Shown here: piece after piece, positions 1 through 8,107 of the stretch | How the letters are laid out: each line of letters opens with the position of its first letter | How positions within the stretch are numbered: position 1 is the stretch's first letter | DNA from: an uncultured Allomuricauda sp. | GTDB lineage: Bacteria > Bacteroidota > Bacteroidia > Flavobacteriales > Flavobacteriaceae | Reading direction: 5' to 3' | Length of the DNA: 46,172 nucleotides | NCBI RefSeq assembly: GCF_937884665.1 | Contig: NZ_CAKZYF010000215.1 | Span: 1-46,172 of the forward strand | The notes under the pieces: model-generated | What the model saw: only the letters and a program-made list of their open reading frames with translations | Told to the model about the DNA's origin: nothing | Database searches by the model: none | Program-made: the position numbers and the translations under genes

Positions 1-22
1 CACTGTTTTACTACAAGGTACT

Positions 23-56
23 AAAAAACCCCAAATCCTATCAGATTGGGGGTTTT
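23..56. terminator. Rho-independent terminator (bidirectional)
   Basis: A hairpin pairs CCCC(A)AATC at 29-37 with GATTGGGG at 44-51 around a six-base loop. It has an A-run on the left and a T-run on the right, so it can stop transcription from either side. On the minus strand it lies just after the stop codon of the small lipoprotein gene at 95-259. Confidence 0.75.
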
Positions 57-94
57 CTAACTTAAATGAAGTTTATTTCAAGGAGTTGTTGGAA

Positions 95-259
95 TTATGT
101 TCTAGGGTCTTCCACTTTTACGTCACCATCGACGGATTTTTCTTCTGCGTTAAGAGTTTCAAAAAGGGCCTCTGTTTCCTCTATGTTGGTTTCAGATTCG
201 CAAGAAAAGAGTCCCAAAGAAAATACTGCTACAGCCAAGATGCCAAATACCTTTTTCAT
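95..259 (-). CDS. Tiny acidic lipoprotein (54 aa)
   Basis: This 54-codon frame starts MKKVFGILAVAVFSLGLFSC. That is a textbook SPII signal: two lysines, a hydrophobic stretch, and the lipobox Cys at residue 20. The mature part is only about 35 residues and strongly acidic, with about 12 Asp/Glu against 3 Lys/Arg, ending EDPRT. No domain is recognisable and no function can be given. It lies 139 bases downstream of the LytTR regulator in the same orientation and is followed at once by a terminator, so it could be co-transcribed with or controlled by that regulator. The signal sequence and the terminator make it much more likely real than the overlapping plus-strand frame. Confidence 0.7.
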   Translation of the reverse strand: MKKVFGILAVAVFSLGLFSCESETNIEETEALFETLNAEEKSVDGDVKVEDPRT

Positions 260-398
260 AATTAAAATGTTAATTGTGTTATATGTTAGTTTTCGAAACG
301 AAGATATTTGGGGGCTTTTCCCCAGACCTTTGGGCGTAAAAAGTTTTAGTATCTGGCAGAAAAGTTTGGGTAAATGGCCCTATTTTGAGAGAATCGCT

Positions 399-1133
399 TC
401 AGCTGACGGCGTTTGCTGCCTTTTTGGACAGCTTTTCCTTAAGGAGGTCCACCCGCTGCTTGTATTTTTTGGAGAAAGGGATTTCCTGCTCTTTGGGATT
501 GCGCAGGGTGCAGAGACTTTTGCCGTAGTTGATACGCGAAACGTACCTGCTGTTCAAAATGTAACTTTGGTGGATGCGGATAAACGTTTCCGGAAGTTGT
601 TCCTCAAAAGATTTTAAGGTCTTGTAGGCACTTATCACATTGCCGTCGGACATAAAAAAATCGGTGGAGTTGTTGTCCGACTTTAGATACAGGATATCCT
701 TGGTATCCAAATAGCGATAATCGTTGTACGATTTTAAGCAGATGGTGGAAGGGAAGTTTTGTTTGGGATGTTGTTTTCGGAGTTTAAAAATGGTCTTTCG
801 GATATCAAATTCATTGTGCGGCAATATCCAATAATCGAAAAAACCACTTTTGATGGCGTTGTAGGCATACTTTTTACAAGTGGAATAACCGATTACCAGA
901 GGAAGGGTGTTCATAAATTGGCTCAACTCGGTCACCATTTGAAAATAGGACATGCCGTCCTCTTTTAAGTTCACAAGGACCAGGTCTGGCGCAAACTTTA
1001 AAATGGTGTTCAGACCGTCCATAGGGTTTTGGGCAAAACCAGCGCAGACGAAATCTTCATACTCCTCCAAATACAATTGCAATTGAAGTTTGGAGCTTGC
1101 ATCCGTATCTATTATGGTGTAGGTATAATCCAT
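399..1133 (-). CDS. LytTR-family response-regulator-like protein with degenerate receiver
   Basis: The 244-residue protein has a receiver-like N-terminal domain (about 1-115) and a C-terminal LytTR DNA-binding domain (about 130-235), recognisable by the 'YLKSDNNSTDFF' and 'FIRIHQSYILN' stretches typical of the family. The acidic pair (D9, D11) is kept. The phosphoacceptor position, expected after 'PDLVLV', is Asn55, and the conserved Lys of the 'KP' motif is Leu104 before P105. The receiver therefore probably cannot be phosphorylated in the usual way. No histidine kinase gene is adjacent. It probably acts as a transcription regulator in the cytoplasm. The nearest same-strand gene downstream encodes a tiny lipoprotein. 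Confidence 0.85.
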   Translation of the reverse strand: MDYTYTIIDTDASSKLQLQLYLEEYEDFVCAGFAQNPMDGLNTILKFAPDLVLVNLKEDGMSYFQMVTELSQFMNTLPLVIGYSTCKKYAYNAIKSGFFDYWILPHNEFDIRKTIFKLRKQHPKQNFPSTICLKSYNDYRYLDTKDILYLKSDNNSTDFFMSDGNVISAYKTLKSFEEQLPETFIRIHQSYILNSRYVSRINYGKSLCTLRNPKEQEIPFSKKYKQRVDLLKEKLSKKAANAVS

Positions 1134-1261
1134 GTGTAAAACACTGGGTGCAAGTTACTAACGCATGAAATAAACCCGTTATAGTTTTCCCTTAAAAAAA
1201 CTGGGGGTTTCCTTCAAAATCGGGGTTTTTTCGTTGAAAAGCGCTGACTTTTCCTTCAAAA

Positions 1262-2851
1262 CTAATTTTGGTCATCGAATTCGTAGGCCCCGGCGACTGG
1301 ATCGTTGTCCCTGGCCGTGCCTAAAATGTCTGTCGGAACTTGGGGTAAACTTACTGGATTTCCGAGGTCGATGACATCTGAGTTTGGACCGATCTGGAAC
1401 TGGTTTTGAGCGGGTCTTTCAAAATCCATGGTACCATTGAGGAGGATGCTTTGGTACAAGCTTCCATTTTCGAAGTCGTACCGGGGGTCGTTATCGAAAC
1501 TGCCGTTGGTATCTTCAAACTTGATGGCCGTGTAGCTGAACTGAAAATTGAACAGCTGTCCGGGCTCTTGGAACAAAGCGAGTTCCAAACGGGACGAACC
1601 GTCCACGATACAGTTTACAAAATCCGCCCGTTCCATATCTGCTTGGAAATTATCGATGGTCAAGGTGTTGCCCCTCCTGGGACCCCTGTTCCAATGGTTG
1701 GCCAAGGTACAGTGCACCAGTTGGTAATCGCCCCCGGAGCCGATAAGGAAGGAGGTATTTCCCGCTCCCCCAAAAATGGAGTTAAAAGCGGTGACCCGCG
1801 CATTGGTCCCCCAAAAATTATACTCCAGGTTATTGAACACCTGTACCTTGTTCAGGGTCAGGGTAGGGTCGGGGTTTGTCAAGTCCCCTTCTACCAATAG
1901 GCCCACGGTGGCATTTTTTAGGGTGAGGTGGTCCATGGAGTTGTTCGTACTTCCCCTGCGAATCCAAAGTGCGCCCCACTGGCCCGGAATATCGGCAAAG
2001 GTTGGTTCCAGTCTATCTCCTTCGAAAATCACCTCGTTCTCCAGAATTTCTTGGTCTTCGCTCAGGGCACCATTGATTTGGATGGATGCCCCGGAATCCA
2101 CCAAAATCCCCGAATCCGCGTGAAAATGAACACGGGTTCCGGGATCTATGGAGAGGGTACTTCCTGAAGGTACCGCCGCGTATCCGTAAATTACGTAGGG
2201 TTTGGTATTTTCAAAATTCAGTTCTTGGGGCTCCAGAAAAAAACCTTCTACCAAGATTTCATCGCCGGCTTCATCCGGGCCTATGGGGATGGTTTCCCGG
2301 GTTCCATCAGATAAGGTCCTGGGAAATAAAAAAACGGCATCCTTGACCAGGGTGACCAGTTCCACCCTTTGTTGGGCCGTGCCTTCACCAAAAAGGATGC
2401 GATCGGTGTTCAAAAACTGGTTTTCACCGGTTGGGGCCACATCAAAAGTGGTTTCCACAAATACAAAGAGACTGTCCCTGGCCAATAACGGTACATTGGT
2501 AAATTCCTTTCCGGCCACCCCATCCACATTTAAACGATAACTGCTGTCGGTCCCACCCTGTAGGCCCACAAAGGGTATTGAAATATCCTCATTGAGCCCG
2601 TTGTACACCTTTAAGGTGTAGGTGCTACTTCCTATATTGGTGAAAACGGTATCCAAAAAAACGGTATCCTTCGAAAACTCCAGATTGCCCGAATTGGGTT
2701 CAAATTCAAAATCCTCACGACAAGAACTCCAGCAAATGACCAGAAAAATCAAAAGGACACAGGTGCTATATTTGGCAGAAGGATGAAACAAATTACTCAA
2801 ATAAAGAGGTGATTTCCCGTGGTACCCGTTTCGGTTTGAAACTGGTTGCAT
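1262..2851 (-). CDS. Large lipoprotein with predicted beta-helix C-terminal half
   Basis: The product has a hydrophobic segment ending in 'ICWSSC', a likely SPII lipobox. About 150 residues of beta-rich sequence follow (the 'NIGSSTYTLKVYN' region), then a C-terminal half whose short repeating strands (LTLKNATVGLLVEG, LTLNKVQVFNN, FNSIFGG) suggest a right-handed parallel beta-helix of the pectate-lyase fold. No catalytic residues can be assigned; it may bind or process polysaccharide at the cell surface. The ATG at 2851 overlaps the thioesterase gene by 59 bases. A TTG at 2791, directly after the thioesterase stop, would give a shorter and more normal lipoprotein signal and may be the true start. 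It is last in a minus-strand cluster with the thioesterase and glutaminyl cyclase. Confidence 0.75.
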   Translation of the reverse strand: MQPVSNRNGYHGKSPLYLSNLFHPSAKYSTCVLLIFLVICWSSCREDFEFEPNSGNLEFSKDTVFLDTVFTNIGSSTYTLKVYNGLNEDISIPFVGLQGGTDSSYRLNVDGVAGKEFTNVPLLARDSLFVFVETTFDVAPTGENQFLNTDRILFGEGTAQQRVELVTLVKDAVFLFPRTLSDGTRETIPIGPDEAGDEILVEGFFLEPQELNFENTKPYVIYGYAAVPSGSTLSIDPGTRVHFHADSGILVDSGASIQINGALSEDQEILENEVIFEGDRLEPTFADIPGQWGALWIRRGSTNNSMDHLTLKNATVGLLVEGDLTNPDPTLTLNKVQVFNNLEYNFWGTNARVTAFNSIFGGAGNTSFLIGSGGDYQLVHCTLANHWNRGPRRGNTLTIDNFQADMERADFVNCIVDGSSRLELALFQEPGQLFNFQFSYTAIKFEDTNGSFDNDPRYDFENGSLYQSILLNGTMDFERPAQNQFQIGPNSDVIDLGNPVSLPQVPTDILGTARDNDPVAGAYEFDDQN

Positions 2852-3182
2852 CCAAGAGGCACCATTCTGTACTTGCTTTAACTAAAAGAGCATCTGTTTT
2901 ATTGTTCCTGATTTCAACAATTCTTTTGGATATGGGTCCGGTTTGGGCAATTATTTGGGTCTTGATTTTCAGTACATCGCCCAGAAGTGCAGATTTTAGG
3001 TAATTTATTTCATGCTTTCGGACCACCCAAAGGAGCTTGGCCCGAATTTCCGGAGTGGTCACTTTTTCCCAATGGTCCCTTGAAACCTGTTGCACCCAAT
3101 CCACATAACGGATATTGTTCACGTGATTTAATTCATCTAAGTCGTCCTGCCGTACCACAAGGATTTTTTCGTAGACCTGCAT
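2793..3182 (-). CDS. Acyl-CoA thioesterase, YbgC/FadM-type hotdog fold
   Basis: The 129-residue protein is a single hotdog domain. The N-terminal 'DDLDELNHVNNIRYVDW' matches the 4HBT active-site region of the YbgC/FadM group, where the Asp and the HVNN segment form the catalytic loop. Family members hydrolyse acyl-CoA thioesters in the cytoplasm; the substrate cannot be read from sequence. The start codon follows the stop of the glutaminyl cyclase gene with no gap, and the stop overlaps or abuts the next lipoprotein gene, so the three are almost certainly one operon. Confidence 0.88.
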   Translation of the reverse strand: MQVYEKILVVRQDDLDELNHVNNIRYVDWVQQVSRDHWEKVTTPEIRAKLLWVVRKHEINYLKSALLGDVLKIKTQIIAQTGPISKRIVEIRNNKTDALLVKASTEWCLLDATSFKPKRVPREITSLFE

Positions 3183-4232
3183 CTATTGCTTTTTCCTTAT
3201 GGAAACCTCGAACAGCTTGTCCCAGTTTTTCCCGGTCACGAAGAAGGTGCCCCGTTCTTGGTGAAACGCCACGCCGTTGAGCACGGAGTTGGTTTCGTCC
3301 CATTCGGGGCCTTTCGTTATTTGGGACTTGAGACCACCAAAATTCACCACTCCCTCAATGGCACCGGAAACGGCATCGATTATCATCATGCTTTCCTTTT
3401 GATATACATTGGCGTAGATTTTCCCGTTGACATATTCCAGCTCGTTGGCCTTGTTGAAAATAGATTTGTTGGTAACCGTTTCAATATATCCGGTTTCCTC
3501 AAGGGTAGCAGGATCCAAAAACCAAATTTTTTCCGTGCCATCACTTTTAAAGATCTTTTCGCCATCGTTGCAAAGACCCCAACCTTCGCGACTTTCGCCA
3601 TAGCTGAAGTTGCTCTTCTTCTCCAAGGTTTTCATATCATACACATAACCTAGGCCGCTAAGCCAGGTAAGCTGGTACAGCTTATTGTCCAAAATGGTGA
3701 TTCCTTCTCCAAAAACCGCGCTGTCCAAATCTATCTTCTGTAGAATTTCCCCAGTTTCATAGTTTACCTTTCGTAACGTAGATGCTCCCTTTTTTCCAGT
3801 GCTTTCATAAAGGGTGTCGTTTGCAAATTCGAGTCCTTGGGTATAGGCTGTGGCATCATGGGGATAGGTGTTCAGAACCTCGTAGGTGTAAATTTCTGGC
3901 GAGGACGGGGCCAAAAGTTGGATTTTTCTGGAAATTTCAACCGCCTCACCATCACCATATTGGATGTTTGCCTTAATGTCCTTGTTTCCCAAGGTTTTGG
4001 AGTCCAGATGAATTTTGCCTTCAGAGACAGGGAGTTCCAGATTGTCCATGGAGTAGGTAACTTGGGAAACATCCATGTTTTTCTTGTTGCTCAGTGCGAT
4101 GCCAATTTTTTTGCCTTGCTGTACCTTTTTCGGATTTCCTTCCAGTTGAATTTCAAAAAACGTAGTTGGGTCGCCAGGTCCACCGCAGGCTAAAAAAGTT
4201 AAGGTAAATCCGAAGGTCAATAATTTAGTCAT
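3183..4232 (-). CDS. Glutaminyl-peptide cyclotransferase (glutamine cyclotransferase family)
   Basis: This family forms N-terminal pyroglutamate on exported proteins. The family core is visible from 'YTQGLEFANDTLYESTGKKG' through 'YQLTWLSGLGYVYD' to 'VLNGVAFHQERGTFFVTGK', consistent with the five-bladed propeller of the plant/bacterial glutamine cyclotransferases. The chosen start gives MTKLLTFGFTLTFLACGG, a lipoprotein signal with its Cys near residue 16, and a 349-residue protein. An ATG at 4253 is an alternative. The longer open frame beginning at 4385 is wrong because it runs backwards through the SRP RNA gene. Residues before the propeller (about 20-110) are Bacteroidota-type extra sequence of unknown role. 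The gene heads the operon with the thioesterase. Confidence 0.88.
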   Translation of the reverse strand: MTKLLTFGFTLTFLACGGPGDPTTFFEIQLEGNPKKVQQGKKIGIALSNKKNMDVSQVTYSMDNLELPVSEGKIHLDSKTLGNKDIKANIQYGDGEAVEISRKIQLLAPSSPEIYTYEVLNTYPHDATAYTQGLEFANDTLYESTGKKGASTLRKVNYETGEILQKIDLDSAVFGEGITILDNKLYQLTWLSGLGYVYDMKTLEKKSNFSYGESREGWGLCNDGEKIFKSDGTEKIWFLDPATLEETGYIETVTNKSIFNKANELEYVNGKIYANVYQKESMMIIDAVSGAIEGVVNFGGLKSQITKGPEWDETNSVLNGVAFHQERGTFFVTGKNWDKLFEVSIRKKQ

Positions 4233-4295
4233 GGTATTGGTCAGCAGGGTCATGATATCTGTTCTAACTTCACCGAAATTAAGAATGAATTGGGA

Positions 4296-4325
4296 TTGCG
4301 GCAAATTTAAAAGGTCGTATATTTG
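4296..4325 (+). promoter_or_regulatory. Promoter of the SRP RNA gene
   Basis: TATATTTG at 4318-4325 fits TAnnTTTG exactly, with TTG at 4296-4298 and 19 bases between. The mature RNA begins at 4331, six bases after the -7 element. Confidence 0.8.
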
Positions 4326-4335
4326 CCTTTGGCAA
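4302..4335 (-). promoter_or_regulatory. Candidate promoter for the glutaminyl cyclase operon
   Basis: On the minus strand TAAATTTG (4309 down to 4302) is a perfect TAnnTTTG -7 element. A TTG lies upstream at 4335-4333, a spacing of 23 bases, slightly long. It interleaves with the divergent SRP RNA promoter, so the two may interfere. Confidence 0.5.
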
Positions 4336-4431
4336 GTCCTACACGACCAGCTCCTGCAAAATCCCCCAGGGTGGGAACGCAGCAAGGGTATGCGGTCGTA
4401 GCGGTGCGATGTAGGTAGCTTGCCTTTTTTT
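4331..4431 (+). ncRNA. ffs: Signal recognition particle RNA, small bacterial type (4.5S)
   Basis: The molecule opens with GGCAAG (4331-4336) and closes with CTTGCC (4419-4424) followed by seven T residues, so the terminal helix doubles as the terminator. Between them is a long hairpin. Near its tip, GGGTGGGAACGCAGCAAGGG holds the conserved GGAA/AGCA asymmetric loop features of SRP helix 8, to which Ffh binds. The length of about 94 bases matches the small type. It acts with Ffh in co-translational targeting to the membrane. It has its own consensus promoter and is divergent from the glutaminyl cyclase operon. Confidence 0.93.
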
Positions 4432-4483
4432 GTTGCCTTAATTTACGCATTAATGCAGGTTTCTTCGCCAAAAATGCTTGTTC

Positions 4484-5293
4484 ATGGATAGTAAAGTTGT
4501 ATTGATAACCGGAGGTTCTTCAGGAATTGGGAAGGCCATAGGCACTTTTCTGACGACCAAGGGCCTTATCGTATATGGCACGGCGCGCAGTGCGGCGAAG
4601 TATCCGGATTTTAAAGCATTTAAGTTGATCGACCTCGCCGTCCGTGATGCCCACGGTCCCACTGCAGCTGTACATCAGGTACTAAAAAAGGAAGGTAGAC
4701 TTGATATCCTTATAAACAATGCGGGTGTTGGGATAACCGGCCCAATTGAAGAGACTCCCCAAGAGGCGATTGAAAATGTGTTCAATATCAATTTTTACGG
4801 TCCCGTCCGACTGATAAAGGCAGTATTGCCCCAGATGCGGAAGCAGGGTGGGGGATTGATCATTAATATTACTTCAATTGCTGGATATATGGGGCTTCCC
4901 TACCGTGGGTACTATTCTGCGTCCAAGGGGGCACTTGGCCTACTCACGGAAACCTTGCGTATGGAAACCAAAAGTTTTGGCATCAAGATCACCAACATTG
5001 CACCTGGGGATTTTGCCACGAACATAGCAGCAGGAAGATATCACGCGCCCTTGAAGGAAGACTCACCCTATAAAACTCCCTATGGCAGTGCGCTGACTTC
5101 GATGGACGCCCATGTTGATTCAGGAGGAAATCCAGAAGACGTGGCGCGCAAGGTGTATCAAGTGATACGGAAGGCAAATCCATCGGTCCATTATCCCGTG
5201 GGCGCTTTTTTGCAAAGGTTTTCTTTGAGTTTAAAGCGAATACTACCGGACAAAATCTACGAACGACTGTTACTCAACCACTACAAACTTTAA
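4484..5293 (+). CDS. Short-chain dehydrogenase/reductase (classical SDR)
   Basis: The 269-residue cytoplasmic oxidoreductase has the full classical SDR set: the NAD(P)-binding TGGSSGIG near the N-terminus, the NNAG structural motif, a catalytic Ser in 'INITSIAGYMG', and the YSASK Tyr-Lys pair. The C-terminal basic stretch with 'LSLKRILPDKIYERLL' resembles SDRs annotated as acting on lipid-type or 3-oxoacyl substrates, but the substrate is not readable. ATG at 4484 is preferred over a TTG at 4478, since the protein then begins MDSKVVLITGG. It lies downstream of the SRP RNA terminator and 32 bases before a small lipoprotein gene on the same strand. Confidence 0.9.
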   Translation: MDSKVVLITGGSSGIGKAIGTFLTTKGLIVYGTARSAAKYPDFKAFKLIDLAVRDAHGPTAAVHQVLKKEGRLDILINNAGVGITGPIEETPQEAIENVFNINFYGPVRLIKAVLPQMRKQGGGLIINITSIAGYMGLPYRGYYSASKGALGLLTETLRMETKSFGIKITNIAPGDFATNIAAGRYHAPLKEDSPYKTPYGSALTSMDAHVDSGGNPEDVARKVYQVIRKANPSVHYPVGAFLQRFSLSLKRILPDKIYERLLLNHYKL

Positions 5294-5325
5294 CGTGATG
5301 GCATGTTTTTTGATTTACTAAAAAC

Positions 5326-5745
5326 ATGGAGAAAAGAGTACGATTATTCATGATTTGCACAGCTACCGTTTTTGCCTTCACCTTCTATGGCTGTGATGAG
5401 ATTTTTGAGTGTGTTTTCAATATCAATCCGGAGATCCATGAAAAGCAATTGGTCGTGGGAGTGGTCGGTGAACGCTATAGGGACCGGATAACCGCAGAAG
5501 TACGAAACGATGTCAACGATAATGACTACGACTACTTTTTCGATGTCATCGGGGAACTACCTCCGGGAATTCTCGTTAGCTTCAACCGAAGGTCCGTGGA
5601 CCTTTTTGGAGTGCCAGAAGAAACTGGGGTTTACCGATTTCAAGTAGAACTTTTTGTGGAACGATTTGATTATAACGGATTTGATGGGAGTCCCACTTGT
5701 TCCGAATCCACCATACGCGAGTTTACGCTACAGGTTTTAGAGTAG
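5326..5745 (+). CDS. Small lipoprotein with putative-Ig-like domain
   Basis: The 139-residue product has an N-terminal hydrophobic segment ending in 'FYGC', a plausible lipobox Cys near residue 23. The rest reads like one He_PIG/cadherin-like immunoglobulin domain: 'GELPPGILVSFNRRSVDLFGVPEETGVYRFQVELFV' follows the LPPGL...G.P...G.Y.F.V pattern of that family. Such domains are structural or adhesive. It has no enzymatic motifs. It follows the SDR gene closely, but a shared role is not apparent. Confidence 0.75.
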   Translation: MEKRVRLFMICTATVFAFTFYGCDEIFECVFNINPEIHEKQLVVGVVGERYRDRITAEVRNDVNDNDYDYFFDVIGELPPGILVSFNRRSVDLFGVPEETGVYRFQVELFVERFDYNGFDGSPTCSESTIREFTLQVLE

Positions 5746-5840
5746 GGGATACGTTTATTTTACCTCATTTTGGATGCATAGGCCCCTTATTGTTGTAAAT
5801 TAGCCCTGAATGGGATTACAAATCTAAATAGCAAAAACGC

Positions 5841-6497
5841 ATGAAATTTTTTATCGATACGGCCAACCTGGACCAAATAAGGGAAGCACAACAACTTGGA
5901 GTTTTGGATGGCGTGACCACCAATCCTTCTCTTATGGCCAAGGAAGGCATAACGGGCAAGGAAAATATTCTTAAGCATTATGTGGACATCTGTACCATTG
6001 TGGATGGGGATGTTTCAGCAGAAGTGGTTTCCACGGACTTCGAGGGCATGGTGAAAGAGGGTGAGGAGCTGGCAGGGCTTCATGAACAAATTGTAGTGAA
6101 AGTTCCCATGATAAAAGATGGTGTTAAAGCCCTGAAGTATTTTTCGGATAAGGGTATCAAAACCAATTGCACCTTGGTCTTCTCGCCGGGACAGGCGCTA
6201 TTGGCGGCCAAAGCTGGGGCTACTTATGTTTCCCCTTTTATCGGGCGATTGGATGATATTTCAACAGATGGGTTGAACTTGATCGCGGAAATACGCCTCA
6301 TTTACGATAACTATGGATTCGAAACACAAATTCTTGCCGCCTCTGTACGTCATACCATGCACGTTATTGATTGTGCAAAAATCGGTTCAGATGTCATGAC
6401 CGGTCCGCTATCGGCGATTGAAGGTTTATTGAAACATCCTTTGACCGATATCGGTCTCGAAAAATTCTTGGCAGATTACAAAAAAGGGAACGCCTAA
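5841..6497 (+). CDS. fsa: Transaldolase / fructose-6-phosphate aldolase family protein
   Basis: The 218-residue protein has the length of the small transaldolase (TalC/FSA) group, a class I aldolase TIM barrel. Visible are D6 in 'FIDTANLD', the TTNPS loop (26-30), the Schiff-base Lys87 in 'VVKVPM', and '[11 protein letters not shown]'. Residue 133 is Phe. Escherichia coli FsaA has Tyr at the equivalent place, and Phe is the residue associated with true transaldolase activity, so this is probably a transaldolase of the non-oxidative pentose phosphate pathway, although such genes are usually labelled fsa. It is followed by a bidirectional terminator. Confidence 0.92.
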   Translation: MKFFIDTANLDQIREAQQLGVLDGVTTNPSLMAKEGITGKENILKHYVDICTIVDGDVSAEVVSTDFEGMVKEGEELAGLHEQIVVKVPMIKDGVKALKYFSDKGIKTNCTLVFSPGQALLAAKAGATYVSPFIGRLDDISTDGLNLIAEIRLIYDNYGFETQILAASVRHTMHVIDCAKIGSDVMTGPLSAIEGLLKHPLTDIGLEKFLADYKKGNA

Positions 6498-6523
6498 AAG
6501 TTGAATCAAAAAAAAATAAAATT

Positions 6524-6553
6524 GGCCCTGGATGTTCTGTTCAGGGTCTTTTT
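6524..6553. terminator. Bidirectional terminator between convergent genes
   Basis: CCCTG (6526-6530) pairs with CAGGG (6542-6546), extended by wobble pairs. A long A-run lies before it and a T-run after it. It separates the transaldolase gene (+) from the thioredoxin-fold lipoprotein gene (-). Confidence 0.7.
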
Positions 6554-6555
6554 GT

Positions 6556-7941
6556 TTAAAAGGATCTGTACAGATTGGCAAAGGCATCCACGATCAAGGT
6601 ATCTTTTGCGATGATGCACTTATTAAGTCCATCGACTATCATCGCCGTTTGCACTTTTTCAAAATCGTCTCCTCTGAACTGTGAATATTTATCAAGCTTG
6701 TATTCTTCCAAAATTTTTAACCACTGGGGTTGGTTGGTTTTTAGACTGATGCCCACAAACTGATGGTCCGGATGCTTTTCTTTAAGCTTGGACACATGCC
6801 GCAGCACGTTTCTAAAATGCCTCCGCTGGGTAGCGGTCCAAAAGTAGAACACCGTTTTCTTGTCCTTGCTGATATTTTTGATATTTATTTTTTCGTTGTC
6901 CGCATTCCATACCTCTAAATTGGGTAAGCTCATATTGGGTTGCAAGTTTCTTATGCCGTTGTAGAGATATCCGATTTCCTCCTTATGTGCATCATTGGTG
7001 GAGAGCGCGTTGAACTTATCGATAAAAATGCCACATTCTTTGTTGGTGTTGTGCTCTTTTAGGAGGTAGTCCATGGTCACGTTCCGGAACAAATTGTTGC
7101 GGATTTCCGGCTCTTGGACCAAACTGTCGACCAGTCTGAGGATATGTTTGTTAAAGTGAAGATGGTTTTCCACAACCCCCTTGGTTTTCCCACCACAATC
7201 TTCCATACATGCGATGTAAGCCAAATTACCAAAGTGATGTTTCATAAAATCGAAATAGGGTCTAAAATAAGTGAGGGTGTGTTCATTCAGGTCCACGTTC
7301 TTTCGATAGCTGTAGAAGGAATCCTCTAACTCATGAATGGTTTCGTCCCCTGTTCTCTTCTTATGATAAAAAGGATATTTTTCTTTGTATAGAAAACTGC
7401 GATAATCTATGGATGCTTTGGCCATGGCAAGCTCCTTTTCGGTAAAATCATTTTCCGAGACCAACTCCTCCAAATGCTTTATTTTAACCAGGCGCAGAGA
7501 ATCAATTTTATGGCTGAATTGTTCGGGATGCATGCGATAAAGGTCGTAGACCATCATTTCTTCTTCTTCATGGGCCAAAAACATCTCCACTAAAAAGTTG
7601 TTGATGTCCGAGCCACGGCCAGAAAAAACCAAGGATTCGTCAAACTCCAAGGTATTTAAGCGAATCAGCATGCTGTCCCCCTCCCGTAAATAGACATACT
7701 GCTGTTCTGGGTTATGGTCAAAGTGATATAGGCCTTCCTCTAGACCTTGAAGGTTAAAGGTAAAATGATTTTGGTCGTTCAATTGGGCAGAATCGATGAC
7801 CGCGTCATTTTTAAAAAGTACAACAAAGTCACTGGTCGGATTAACAATCTCTCCACTCAGAATTATGGAGGGACACTCTTTTGAATTTTCGGAACACGCA
7901 AAAAACGATATGCAAAAGAGGCTGAGTAAAAATCTATTCAT
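6556..7941 (-). CDS. Thioredoxin-fold lipoprotein lacking the CxxC motif
   Basis: The 461-residue protein begins MNRFLLSLFCISFFAC, an SPII signal with lipobox Cys16. A DUF4369-like beta domain (about 25-110) follows, then a helical middle (about 115-315) and a C-terminal TlpA/AhpC-type thioredoxin-like domain (about 335-461). In TlpA proteins the first strand runs into 'FWAxWCxxC'. Here it reads 'FYFWTATQRRHFRN', so both redox cysteines are absent. It is therefore unlikely to be a disulfide reductase and may be a binding or structural protein of the periplasm or outer membrane. It is divergent from the ABC-F gene. Confidence 0.8.
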   Translation of the reverse strand: MNRFLLSLFCISFFACSENSKECPSIILSGEIVNPTSDFVVLFKNDAVIDSAQLNDQNHFTFNLQGLEEGLYHFDHNPEQQYVYLREGDSMLIRLNTLEFDESLVFSGRGSDINNFLVEMFLAHEEEEMMVYDLYRMHPEQFSHKIDSLRLVKIKHLEELVSENDFTEKELAMAKASIDYRSFLYKEKYPFYHKKRTGDETIHELEDSFYSYRKNVDLNEHTLTYFRPYFDFMKHHFGNLAYIACMEDCGGKTKGVVENHLHFNKHILRLVDSLVQEPEIRNNLFRNVTMDYLLKEHNTNKECGIFIDKFNALSTNDAHKEEIGYLYNGIRNLQPNMSLPNLEVWNADNEKINIKNISKDKKTVFYFWTATQRRHFRNVLRHVSKLKEKHPDHQFVGISLKTNQPQWLKILEEYKLDKYSQFRGDDFEKVQTAMIVDGLNKCIIAKDTLIVDAFANLYRSF

Positions 7942-8060
7942 ACAAAAATCTCCATCATATACGGCCTACAAAATTAAAAATACCGTACGACCGTCTTGTT
8001 AATGGCTAGTTAAATGTTGTAAAAGCTTGTTTTTGTGAAGCTTAAATATGAGCATTTCTA

Positions 8061-8092
8061 TTGGTAATACGTAGTGGTTTTATCTATTTTTG
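8061..8092 (+). promoter_or_regulatory. Promoter of the ABC-F gene
   Basis: TATTTTTG at 8085-8092 fits TAnnTTTG, with TTG at 8061-8063 and a 21-base spacer. It predicts a transcript start about ten bases before the ATG at 8108. Confidence 0.7.
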
Positions 8093-8107
8093 CCAAAAAA
8101 ATAATAG

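Noticed and set aside
66..617. Plus-strand frame of 183 codons at the left end
   Set aside because: It overlaps the minus-strand lipoprotein and the LytTR gene, both of which have clear protein features; its translation has no domain or signal.
4233..4385. N-terminal extension of the glutaminyl cyclase frame
   Set aside because: It is the reverse complement of the SRP RNA gene and its promoter; a proper lipoprotein signal begins at 4232 (or 4253).
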